In this document: positions 8,055-16,202 of the stretch, one piece after another
How positions within the stretch are numbered: the first letter of the stretch is position 1
Layout: the number at the start of each line of letters is the position of its first letter
Assembly (NCBI RefSeq): GCF_006346395.1
Contig: NZ_VDMS01000001.1
Coordinates: 2,170,001 to 2,234,000, forward strand
Length of the DNA: 64,000 nt
Direction: 5' to 3'
Origin: Nocardioides plantarum
Lineage (GTDB): Bacteria; Actinomycetota; Actinomycetes; Propionibacteriales; Nocardioidaceae
Translations under genes and position numbers: made by a program
The notes under the pieces: model-generated
Told to the model about the DNA's origin: nothing
The model's database searches: none
Seen by the model: only the letters and a program-made list of their open reading frames with translations

Positions 8055-9884
8055 ATGATCGAGGTGGACAGCGTCGAGACACTGGACGAGCTGCTAGGCG
8101 AGCTCCGCACCCTCAAGGTCGACCATCAGGTCGTGGAAGCCAAGGCCTCCCGCAAGGCACTCCCAGATTCCCTCATGGAGTCCGTCAGTGCCTTCGCCAA
8201 CACCGACTCTGGCGGTCTCATCCTCCTCGGAGTGGACGAGAACGATGGCGCGTTCGACGTCGTAGGGGTCGAGAACCCCAAGCCAGTGCACGACACCTTC
8301 GCTGCGCGATGTGCGCTCCTCGACCCACCGATGCGCCTGGCCATCTACGCGCTCGACCACCCAGACGGTGTCGTCCTCACTGCCCGGGTCCCGTCGGTTC
8401 CGAGGCACCAAAGACCATGCCATCGCCAAGGCGAGCCCTACACCAGCTCCTACATCAGAGTCGGTGACCGCGATGACCTGATGAGTCGACCCGAGGTCGA
8501 TGACCTGCTCGCGAACCGGACGGGCAAAGACCACAGTGCCCGCGCCGCACCCGAGGCAGCGATGCTCCGAACAGATCTCGTTGAAATGTTCCTCACTGCC
8601 GCCAGGCAGGTAACGCCTCGCAACGAGGAACTGCCCCCCGACCGCCTCATGCACAAGTACCGAATCACAGACGACGCCGGTACGCCGACGCTGGCGGCCA
8701 TCCTCGCCCTCGGAGACAGCCCCGAGTCACAAACCCCAGCGGCCCGCGTTTCGTACCAGGTCGCGCCTGCGGCGGGCGACGACTCCGTCCGTTTTGCGAC
8801 AGCAACTCACCTCGAGGGGACTATCGGGGAAATCCTCGACGAGGGCATCGCACTACTGCGCCGCGACCTGAGGAGCAGTGTCGCGTCGCGTTCCGACGGC
8901 CACGTGGTGAACCGCTTGGAGGTACCGGTCGAGGCGCTTCGAGAGATCCTCGGCAACGCACTTGTCCACCGCAGCTTCGCCCCGGGTCAAGACCAGTCCT
9001 CGTCGCGGCTCGTCGTCCAGGACGACTACGTCTTGGTGACGAGTCCCGGCGGCATCCACGTCGACGTCGACCCCCGCGACCTAGGTCATGCCGCCACCCT
9101 CAGCACCCCCCGCAATCTCACGCTTACCAGGATCTGCGAACTGCTCACGACACCGAGTGGTGCCCGGCTGACCGAGGGTCAAGCCTCGGGTATCCGGGCA
9201 GCAGACCGGGCCTGCCACCAGACTGGCAACGCCCCGGCATTGTTTGCTTCCCGGCCGGCCCGCTTCTGCGTCGCCCTCTTCCGGGGTCCTCTCGACACAG
9301 CACGCACCGCCTCGCTCTACGACTCGTCAGGCTTCTCCCTGAACGTTCGCGAAGCTCGGATCGTGGCCTTCGCTCGGCGGCTCGAGGACTTCCTCGCTCA
9401 GGACCTCAGCTCGGACTTCAATGAGGTCCGCTTGGACGCACGCCTAGCGGCACGTCTCTTCGAGCGCACCGACCAGGAGCGAGTCACAGTTGAACTCGCC
9501 GGGCTCGAGGAACGGGGAATCCTCCGCAGCCGCCGTATCGCCGACCGCGTCGCTTGGTCACTCACCCCGACCGAAGAGCTACGCGGCGGCGCGCCGGGAG
9601 AGCCGGACGGCGGCGATTCCGGAACCAAGCGCCCCCGCCGTAAGAGTCGCTCTGAGCAGATATCAGTCCTCCTCAGCGCGATCACCGAGGCAAGACATAG
9701 CGAGGTGAGGCTGAGCGACGCCATGGACGCGCTGGGAGTGTCGCGCGCGACGGCAAACACCGTCATCCGGATCGCCGCGGAAAAGGGTCTCGTCGAGGCA
9801 ACGACTGATGTGGTCCACTCCCCGAATCGTGCATACCGCCTGACTCCGACTGGCGAGGCTGCCGCAGCCCGCAGGCGCCGCTAG
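8055..9884 (+). CDS. AlbA_2 (Schlafen-like) / ATP-binding winged-helix protein
   Basis: A 609-residue putative transcriptional regulator. The N-terminal AlbA_2/Schlafen-type domain is marked by VVEAKASRKAL near residue 28 and FANTDSGGLILLGVDE near 47-62. The middle looks like the HATPase_c_4 module, with REILGNALVHRSF (N-box-like) and TSPGGIHV. A C-terminal winged helix contains DALGVSRATANTVIR. ATG at 8055 follows a GAGGG ribosome site; a GTG at 8010 would overlap the palindromic operator. Codon use is less GC-biased than the core genes and the gene abuts a tRNA, both consistent with transfer. The family occurs in stress, mobile-element and defence settings, and the role here is unknown. Confidence 0.85.
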   Translation: MIEVDSVETLDELLGELRTLKVDHQVVEAKASRKALPDSLMESVSAFANTDSGGLILLGVDENDGAFDVVGVENPKPVHDTFAARCALLDPPMRLAIYALDHPDGVVLTARVPSVPRHQRPCHRQGEPYTSSYIRVGDRDDLMSRPEVDDLLANRTGKDHSARAAPEAAMLRTDLVEMFLTAARQVTPRNEELPPDRLMHKYRITDDAGTPTLAAILALGDSPESQTPAARVSYQVAPAAGDDSVRFATATHLEGTIGEILDEGIALLRRDLRSSVASRSDGHVVNRLEVPVEALREILGNALVHRSFAPGQDQSSSRLVVQDDYVLVTSPGGIHVDVDPRDLGHAATLSTPRNLTLTRICELLTTPSGARLTEGQASGIRAADRACHQTGNAPALFASRPARFCVALFRGPLDTARTASLYDSSGFSLNVREARIVAFARRLEDFLAQDLSSDFNEVRLDARLAARLFERTDQERVTVELAGLEERGILRSRRIADRVAWSLTPTEELRGGAPGEPDGGDSGTKRPRRKSRSEQISVLLSAITEARHSEVRLSDAMDALGVSRATANTVIRIAAEKGLVEATTDVVHSPNRAYRLTPTGEAAAARRRR

Positions 9885-10395
9885 GTAGTGGTTTCGATCG
9901 ATGTCGCCCACGCGGACTGCGTATCCGATGAGGTGGCGTTCTGAGATCATGAAGACCTCGTCAATCCATGTGGCATCAGCGAGAGCGGTGGCCGATCTCG
10001 GTGAGTCGGTGACTTGGAGCGAGTGCGCGCATGCACTCGCCGAGTAGGTGGACGGTTTCGTAGGCGATGCGAGGCCCTGTGGTCCGATTTCCGAGTCAGC
10101 TGGGACGGACCGCCGGATCAGACCCGGGGCGACTCAGTCGCCGCCACCAACCCGTTGGCCGACGAACTCCCGATGATCACGCTGCGTCGAGGGCTCGACC
10201 GCGCCAACTCGGTGGCCCCTGCGCTCACGGCGGCCGGCATTGAGAGGAGAGCGGTCCGTCCGTCCGCGGCCGGCGGGCGCACGGGCTAGACCACTCGGGG
10301 TGGAGCCGATGAAAGATTGCCAAACATGCCATCAAGGGTTGACGTGACTGGCAAGTCTTGTTCTGATCGTCATCCACCCCTGATCGAAGGCCGCG
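9885..10395. other. 511-bp stretch with no supported gene
   Basis: Several frames are open but none has a convincing start or family resemblance. On the minus strand near 9950 a short reading begins MISERHLIGYAVRVGD and continues only into the antisense of the AlbA_2 gene. It could be a decayed remnant. The right end carries a promoter, listed separately. Confidence 0.5.
10339..10367 (+). promoter_or_regulatory. Candidate promoter of the 959-residue protein gene
   Basis: TTGACG (10339-10344) and TCTGAT (10362-10367) are separated by exactly 17 bases. The predicted transcription start lies about 20 bases before the ATG at 10396, which has a GAAGG ribosome site. Confidence 0.5.
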
Positions 10396-13275
10396 ATGAC
10401 CCAGACGACCGACGCCACCAGCTCCTCGACTCCGACGCCCATCGAGCAGATCTATCACCAGCTGATGGGCCTGTTCGGCGGCACGAATCCGAACCAGTTC
10501 CTCAACATGAGCCTGCCGGGCACGGTGCTGACGCAGTCGGACTTCGCGTGGGACGTGACCACGTCCAAGCCCGCGCTCGTTGCTGAGGCCGAGTCGCGGC
10601 TCGTGGACCAGATGTACGACGTCGCGCAGATCTCCGGGGCGTCCAACGGCCAGACGCTGTCGTCGCAGTACACCCAGGCCCTGAGTGCGCTGGTGCCCCG
10701 GTTCGAGCCGGGTGTGGCCGCCATGAAGAACAAGCTTCGCGAGTTCCTGACCTCGGCTGCGCCGCCCGCCTCCACGGTCAACGGCACGCCGTTCACCGGC
10801 ACGCTGCAGGAGCTGTACTTCGCGCTCTACGAGTCGTGGCTGGAGAAGAAGTCCGAGTGGGACACCCTGGTCGTCCAACAGCGGTCGGGCCTCAGCTCGG
10901 AAGAGTTCCTGAAGTGGTACGAGGAGGTCGCCGAAGGGCACCTCGCGCGCATCGACGCGGCGGAGGGCCGGCTGCTCGCGGTGCTCTCGCCGTCCGACAT
11001 GGACGCCATCCTGGGCGCGCTCGCCGCAGGGCCGGGTGGCCAGATGCAGGAGAGCCTGGATCAGGTGCTCGACCTGAGGCTGCCGTCGCCCTCGGGCGGC
11101 TACGTGTACCCCGTCGACCTGACGCCGACCGACTGGTTCCTCGGTCTCGCGTCCGACCTGGACCCGGTGGACCTCCTGGGTGATCCCCAGTTCATCGCCT
11201 TGACCCTCAGTGGGCGGACCCAGGCCGTGATGGCGAGCATCAGCCAGGTCCAGGCGTTGCTGGCCCAGGTGCCTTCCAGTGACGCGGCCGCCAGGGCGGC
11301 GGCCGCATTCACGACCGCCCAGACCACGTTCACCTCGGCGCAGAACTCGCTGATGAACACCTACACCTCGAACACCGTCACCGCGGTGCAGATGGTCATG
11401 AGTGCGGTCGGTGGTGGTGAGATCGCCGCAGGTGCGAAGGGTCTCGAGGAGCTCGACTCCGCCGTGACCTCGGTCAGCACGGCCAACAAGGACGAGGCGG
11501 TCGAGACTGCGGCTGCGCGGGCCGATGGCAGCCCGTTGACCCCCGAGGACTTCGACAAGCTGGTGGCCGGGCAGCAAGCGGCGATCGCTGCACAGTCGGC
11601 ACTGACCAGCAGCGCGCAAGCGCTGTCCGACGCGGGAATGAACCTGGCGTCGACCCAGGCCCGCCAGTTCGGGAACCTGCCGGTGCTCCTTGCTCGGCTC
11701 CAGAGCCAGCTCGCAGACGTGCAGACACTTCAGAGCCAGCTCGCCGCCTCTGTCTCGTCCGGCTCGACCACGCGTGCCGTGGTTCCGGTGACGTACGCCG
11801 ACGCCGACAAGCCCGCCATCGCCAGCGTCGCCGCGCTGCTGACCCCGACCGACCAGCCCAGCCCGATCGCCTGGCTCACCAGCGTCTGGGCTGCCATCAC
11901 CCCGACGACCACAGGCGCCACCCCTCCGGCGGAGCTGTTGCCCCTCTACCGTGGGGCACTCCGAGCGTGGGCCCAACCGTCGGCGGACGCCGTACGGGCA
12001 GCCGCCGCCAACCTTGCCGGGCTCGTCAACGCGGCTGAGGACGCGTTCCGTACGGCCACCTCCACGCCTTCGCCGGCCCTCGAGGACGTCCTCGATGCGC
12101 TGAAGAACGTGGTGAACGCGCCCGCCGTGCCCAGTGATCTCCAGGCCGCCAGCGCCTCGCTCCTCATGTCCGATCAAGCTGACGTGTCGTCTGCCGAGAC
12201 GGCGTTCCCGGCCAGTGCCGCTGCCCTCCGCACGCTCATCCAGGCCGCCACGGCGGCAGTCGACACGGGGCTGAACGACGTGAACTCGCCGGTGGCCCCG
12301 ACCGCGACAGACGACACCCCCGTCGTCGCGGAGGTCAAGAAGATCTCTCCGCTCCCGAGCGAGGCGTTCAGCTACCTGGTCGCGCAGGGCACCACCCCGC
12401 AGGCAGCGTCGTCGACCTTCGCGACGATGACCAGGGCGGTCCAGGGAGTCCTCGCCGGCTACACCAGCGGCGCACCCGCATCCACCAAGGCCGCGGCCGA
12501 CGACCGCTGGATGCAGGTCCAGATGTCGTTCTCCCAGTCGGAGATGCAGAAGCAGTCGTCGGAGGCATCCCTGGCGAGCACCTCGTCGTGGAGCTGCGAC
12601 TTCTTCTTCGGGAGCGCCGGCTCCAGCTCCAGCTCGAGCTCGTCCTCGGTGTCCGACCACAGCTTCGAGGAGGGCTCGACCATCGCGATCGGGTTCAACG
12701 CCACGAAGGTCAACGTCAACCGGGGGTGGTTCGACCCCGGTGTCTTCAAGCTGTCCTCCGACATGTCGCGACTGACCACGGCGCCGGTCTCCGTCGGTGC
12801 CGTCGAGTTCGACGGGGCCTCTGCGAAGCAGACCCTCGAGGCGGCCAATGCTGCTCTGCTGCCGTGCTTCCCGGTCGCGTTCCTCGTCGTGAAGGACGTG
12901 ACCCTCCGGTTCAGCGTCCACGAGTCCCAGCTCGACGCGGTCCAGTCCGTGGTGGACAGCCGCTCGGCCTCGGGCGGGGGCTTCTTCTGCTTCTCCTCCG
13001 CCAGCTCGTCCTCGTCGCACTCCGACAGCTCGTCGATGAGCAGCGTCTCGTCCGACAATGCGATCTCGGTGACCATTCCCGGGCCTCAGATCCTGGGTTG
13101 GTTCCTCGAGTTCACCCCGAAGGACGACAGCACCCGCCTGATGGACGAGGTCCCCGCCGCCGGCCAGGAGCTCGACATCACCCAGTTCGTCGAGGAGCTG
13201 CGCCGCTACCAGGACCCGGACGTGCCGGCCGCCGTGACCGACGGTGGACCGTCGGGGCGACACGCCTCCGAGTAG
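10396..13275 (+). CDS. Unrecognised 959-residue protein with two Ser-rich insertions
   Basis: Family not recognised. There is no signal peptide or transmembrane helix, so it is probably cytosolic or exported by a non-Sec route. About the first 700 residues are Ala/Ser/Thr/Gln-rich and look mostly helical. The C-terminal 230 residues carry a paired pattern. First, SWSCDFFFGSAG followed by nine Ser (about 732-750), then IAIGFNATKVNVNRGWFDPG. Second, LPCFPVAFLVVKDVTL (about 822), GGGFFCFSSASSSSSHSDSS (about 860-880) and IPGPQILGWFLEFTPKD (about 894-910). Each Ser run follows an aromatic/Cys patch. Start ATG with GAAGG upstream. Two small genes follow at 13372 and 13773, possibly a unit. Confidence 0.85.
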   Translation: MTQTTDATSSSTPTPIEQIYHQLMGLFGGTNPNQFLNMSLPGTVLTQSDFAWDVTTSKPALVAEAESRLVDQMYDVAQISGASNGQTLSSQYTQALSALVPRFEPGVAAMKNKLREFLTSAAPPASTVNGTPFTGTLQELYFALYESWLEKKSEWDTLVVQQRSGLSSEEFLKWYEEVAEGHLARIDAAEGRLLAVLSPSDMDAILGALAAGPGGQMQESLDQVLDLRLPSPSGGYVYPVDLTPTDWFLGLASDLDPVDLLGDPQFIALTLSGRTQAVMASISQVQALLAQVPSSDAAARAAAAFTTAQTTFTSAQNSLMNTYTSNTVTAVQMVMSAVGGGEIAAGAKGLEELDSAVTSVSTANKDEAVETAAARADGSPLTPEDFDKLVAGQQAAIAAQSALTSSAQALSDAGMNLASTQARQFGNLPVLLARLQSQLADVQTLQSQLAASVSSGSTTRAVVPVTYADADKPAIASVAALLTPTDQPSPIAWLTSVWAAITPTTTGATPPAELLPLYRGALRAWAQPSADAVRAAAANLAGLVNAAEDAFRTATSTPSPALEDVLDALKNVVNAPAVPSDLQAASASLLMSDQADVSSAETAFPASAAALRTLIQAATAAVDTGLNDVNSPVAPTATDDTPVVAEVKKISPLPSEAFSYLVAQGTTPQAASSTFATMTRAVQGVLAGYTSGAPASTKAAADDRWMQVQMSFSQSEMQKQSSEASLASTSSWSCDFFFGSAGSSSSSSSSSVSDHSFEEGSTIAIGFNATKVNVNRGWFDPGVFKLSSDMSRLTTAPVSVGAVEFDGASAKQTLEAANAALLPCFPVAFLVVKDVTLRFSVHESQLDAVQSVVDSRSASGGGFFCFSSASSSSSHSDSSSMSSVSSDNAISVTIPGPQILGWFLEFTPKDDSTRLMDEVPAAGQELDITQFVEELRRYQDPDVPAAVTDGGPSGRHASE

Positions 13276-13371
13276 GGCTGGCCGTCCACCGCTCGGGACC
13301 GCCTTCAGACCGCAACCTCCGCTCCCACCCCAGCCAGAAACCAAGCGCAACCCACCACAGATTGGAAGACC

Positions 13372-13659
13372 ATGCCGCTACCGACCCTCAACACCCCGGT
13401 CACCGACGAGCAGGTGAGAGCCTGCATCAACCTCGAGCACTTCCCGGAAGCGACCCCCGGTTCGAAGGGGTGGCACGAGGGCCTCTTCGAGCCCTGGACG
13501 AGGTCGTACGGCTATCCCGGCGGCATGGCCGTCTACGGTTCGGTCACGGTCGGCGACAGCGAACATCACATCTACTACCTCAACGATCGCCGGCAGTGCC
13601 CCATCATCCTGCGCCGCGGAGAGACGCCGCAGAACTACGGGGTGGATCCGGAGGCCTAG
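13372..13659 (+). CDS. Hypothetical protein, 95 residues
   Basis: Not recognised. Acidic/aromatic small protein without signal peptide, starting MPLPTLNTPV and ending in YGVDPEA. It contains a Gly/Tyr-rich centre (YGYPGGMAVYGSV) and a predicted beta-rich stretch (HHIYYLNDRRQCPIILRRG). GGAAG lies 6 bases upstream of the ATG. It sits 96 bases after the 959-residue gene and 113 before the hydrolase-like gene. Its first four residues (MPLP) match those of the next protein. The stop is TAG. Confidence 0.7.
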   Translation: MPLPTLNTPVTDEQVRACINLEHFPEATPGSKGWHEGLFEPWTRSYGYPGGMAVYGSVTVGDSEHHIYYLNDRRQCPIILRRGETPQNYGVDPEA

Positions 13660-13772
13660 TGGCAGTAACCGCAGTGAGCCGGTCGCCCCTGTCCGCGCGG
13701 CTGGTCTCTCACGAATGACGTCACCTCACGGGTGATCCGAGCCGATCCCCATCCATCACCAGGAGACCCGCC

Positions 13773-14168
13773 ATGCCGCTCCCCGTCAAGCAAGCCCTCC
13801 AGCGCGCAGCCGCGCAGTCCGCACACGGTCCGGCCTTCGGCGTCAACGAGTGCCAGATGCAGTGCCGTCTGCTGTACGAGGTGCCGTCGAACGGCACCCT
13901 GACCGCCGCCGACGACTGGAACAAGTCGAAGAACAAGCACACGGGCAACCCCCACGACGCGCCCGTGGGCGCGTTCCACCGATGGACCGGTGGATCGACC
14001 GGAGCCGGTCACGTCGCCGTCAGCCAAGGAGCCGGGAGCGTCTGGTCCACCGACATCAAGCGCCCAGGCTACTTCGACCTCACCACGGTGGACCACATCA
14101 ATCAGGCCTGGACCCACCTGCACTACGTCGGCTGGACCACCGACATCGACGGCGTCGTCTGCGTCTGA
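13773..14168 (+). CDS. NlpC/P60- or CHAP-like putative hydrolase, 131 residues
   Basis: Small single-domain protein resembling the cysteine amidase/peptidase fold of actinobacterial and phage lysin-like proteins. Candidate catalytic residues are Cys27 (NECQMQC), His80 (GAGHVAVSQG) and Asp94 (SVWSTDIKRPGYF). The segment FHRWTGGSTGAGHVAV and the C-terminal YVGWTTDIDGV fit this family. No signal peptide is visible, so it either acts inside the cell, leaves by another route, or is a toxin-like domain. AGGAG lies 9 bases upstream of the ATG. Assignment rests on motif spacing by eye and is moderate. Confidence 0.7.
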   Translation: MPLPVKQALQRAAAQSAHGPAFGVNECQMQCRLLYEVPSNGTLTAADDWNKSKNKHTGNPHDAPVGAFHRWTGGSTGAGHVAVSQGAGSVWSTDIKRPGYFDLTTVDHINQAWTHLHYVGWTTDIDGVVCV

Positions 14169-14258
14169 CCGTTCAGGCTGCGCGAGGCGGGCGCGGAGCG
14201 AGACCTCCGGCCGGCTGCTCCCGCATCCGACGGACCGGGTCCCGTCGTACTCCGAGCG

Positions 14259-14483
14259 TCAGCCGCAGCACCAGTGCGGGTCAGAGCGCCGGGGCGGGAC
14301 GACCGGCCCACCTGTCGGCGGGTCCGTCGGCAGGTCCGTGGGCGACGATGTGGTCCCCGAGGGGGACTCGTCCGGAGTTGCCGACGCCGGGACAGCAATC
14401 ACCCCGCCACACCAGGCCACCACCGGTGCGGTGACACAGACCAGAGCGGCAGCGGCGATGCCGTGAGCGAGTTTCGTGGGCAA
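14259..14483 (-). CDS. Small secreted protein, 74 residues, divergent from XRE-TPR gene
   Basis: Short frame with a TTG start at 14483 and GGTGAGG about 8 bases upstream. The product begins with a clear Sec signal peptide (PTKLAHGIAAAALVCVTAP, then more hydrophobic residues and a likely cut after VPASA). A Ser/Thr/Pro-rich mature part follows and ends DPHWCCG. Family not recognised. It is transcribed away from the XRE-TPR regulator starting at 14779, with about 295 bases of shared upstream DNA. TPR regulators of this type often read small exported peptides, so a signalling role is a hypothesis. Confidence 0.5.
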   Translation of the reverse strand: MPTKLAHGIAAAALVCVTAPVVAWCGGVIAVPASATPDESPSGTTSSPTDLPTDPPTGGPVVPPRRSDPHWCCG

Positions 14484-14778
14484 CGGTCGGTCCTCACCTT
14501 GGATGCGGGCCGCACTGGAAGCCGACCGCGAGGACGGCAATAAGACAGCTCCTGCACCGGTGCCATGCGACGAACTACCCAAGATCGCTAGAGCGGGCCA
14601 CGGTGACCAGCCCGAGCAGACGGCGAAGTGTGACCGGTCGGCGGTTGACGTACGCCGCTTCGCCACGGCCATGGCTCGATGCCACCGCCACCGCCACCGC
14701 CGCCCAGGCGGCACGGTCTCGGCGCACGTGGACCGGCCCCATCCTCTCCACTTGCTGATCGGGCGCGACAATGCCCAC

Positions 14779-16143
14779 GTGCGCTCAGAGCTGTGGGAGG
14801 CCATCGCGGCCGTCGACCCCGTCCTTCTTGGACGGCGACTCAAGGAAGCGCGGCTCGAGGCAGGTCTGACCCAGCCGGAGGCCGTGGGCGACGGCATGTC
14901 GGCGGCGTACCTGTCGCGCGTGGAGCGAGGACAGCGCCGCCCCAGCCCGGCAGCCCTGGAGAAGCTCTGCGACCGACTCGGTGTCTCGATGGACCTCGTC
15001 GTCCGTGGGACCGACCGGACCGACCCGCGCGCCGTCGAGTGCGAGGTCGGGTTCGCCGAGCTCGCGGCACTGTCAGGTGCCTCCCACGACGCCTTGGCAC
15101 GAGCCACCCGGCTGCTCGAGAGCGGCGAGCTCGACGGGTCGACGCACCTGCACGGTCGCATCCTGATGGTCCTGGGCACCGCCCAGGCCGCCCTGGGCAA
15201 CCCGGCAGACGCCGTGGAGACCCTCACTCGGGTCCTGGCCTCGAGCCCACCGACGCACCTCCGCGCGCAGGCCAGCCTCCGACTGAGCCGACTGCTCCGC
15301 GAAGGCGGCGACCTCCCCCGAGCGACCTCGGTGGCCGAGGACGCGATCGACGTCCTCGACAACGACGGCGGGCGCTCGGCGCAGGTCGCCGACGACACCG
15401 CCCACCTCAAGGTCACCCTTGCGGCCGCCTGCTGGGAGAGCGGTGACGTCGAGCGCGCTCTCCTCATCTGCCGCCAGGTGGCCGCCGAGAGTGAGATCGG
15501 TGGCTCCCCGGCAGGCCGGGCCGCGGCCTACTGGAACACCGCGATCATCGAGTCCGAGGCGGGCAACCTCGACGAAGCGCTGACCCTCACCCGGAAGGCA
15601 CTGCACCTGTTCGAGAACGAGACCGATCTCAGGCTCTACGCGAGGCTGCGGACCCAGCTCGGGGAGCTTCTCCTCCGTATCGACCCGCCGGAGACCGACG
15701 AGGCCTTCGAGCACCTGACGGCAGCCAGCCAGGCGCTGGGCCTCACCTCTGCCGACTCCTACGACGTGCTCCACAACACGATGGCGCTCGCCCGCGCCAG
15801 CTTCGCCCGCGGTGACCTGGAACGAGCTCGACGAGACGCCGCGGCCTGCCTGGACCAGGCCGACGGCCACCCCTACGTGGCGGCCACGGCTGCGACCCTG
15901 CTGAGCCGGATCGCCGGGCAGGAGTCCGACCGGAGCGCTGAGCGAGACCACCTGCTCGCGGCCGTCGGCTACCTCGCACACGCGGGTGCCGACCGGCGCA
16001 TAGCCCAGCTCTGGTTCACGCTCGCGAGCTCGCTCGACGAGGTCGGCCTCACCGAGGAGGCCAAGGACGCCTACCGACGCGCCGCCGCCTCGACCGGTCT
16101 GACAGCCACCTACTCGAACGCCGCCAAGGCGCAGCACATCTAG
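14779..16143 (+). CDS. XRE-family regulator with TPR domain
   Basis: A 454-residue transcription factor. An N-terminal XRE helix-turn-helix (LGRRLKEARLEAGLTQPEA, SAAYLSRVERGQRRPS) is followed by about 350 residues of tetratricopeptide-like helices, the arrangement of the RRNPP-type peptide-responsive regulators and of many actinobacterial XRE-TPR proteins. GTG at 14779 is preferred because GACAAT at 14766-14771 is a good -10 for leaderless transcription and the HTH starts about 15 residues in. The frame is open further upstream (to 14476) but that part is His/Arg-rich noise. It ends in a gap before a convergent hydrolase gene. Confidence 0.85.
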   Translation: MRSELWEAIAAVDPVLLGRRLKEARLEAGLTQPEAVGDGMSAAYLSRVERGQRRPSPAALEKLCDRLGVSMDLVVRGTDRTDPRAVECEVGFAELAALSGASHDALARATRLLESGELDGSTHLHGRILMVLGTAQAALGNPADAVETLTRVLASSPPTHLRAQASLRLSRLLREGGDLPRATSVAEDAIDVLDNDGGRSAQVADDTAHLKVTLAAACWESGDVERALLICRQVAAESEIGGSPAGRAAAYWNTAIIESEAGNLDEALTLTRKALHLFENETDLRLYARLRTQLGELLLRIDPPETDEAFEHLTAASQALGLTSADSYDVLHNTMALARASFARGDLERARRDAAACLDQADGHPYVAATAATLLSRIAGQESDRSAERDHLLAAVGYLAHAGADRRIAQLWFTLASSLDEVGLTEEAKDAYRRAAASTGLTATYSNAAKAQHI

Positions 16144-16202
16144 CCATCCCGGGGTCGCTGACCTCGCCGAGCACGGCCTGCGGACGCAAGGTCATCGTCA
16201 GC

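Noticed and set aside
10014-10289. 91-residue frame in the gap before the 959-residue gene
   Set aside because: No ribosome site, no recognisable protein and typical GC-driven residues.
10225-13350. Thousand-residue minus-strand frame opposite the 959-residue gene
   Set aside because: Arg/Gly/Val/His-rich antisense shadow of the real gene, whose plus-strand composition and motifs are coherent.
13656-13664. CTAGTGGCA after a stop codon, matching the first nine bases of the 170-bp element
   Set aside because: Similarity ends after nine bases and no matching second end lies nearby. CTAGTGGT at 63482 was rejected for the same reason.
14680-14705. CCACCG microsatellite upstream of the XRE-TPR gene
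   Set aside because: Only about four units and imperfect. Common in GC-rich DNA and no clear role.
7230-16150. Integrase gene or att repeat for an island at tRNA-Leu
   Set aside because: No tyrosine or serine recombinase motif was found and the 20-base tRNA 3' end does not recur in the window.
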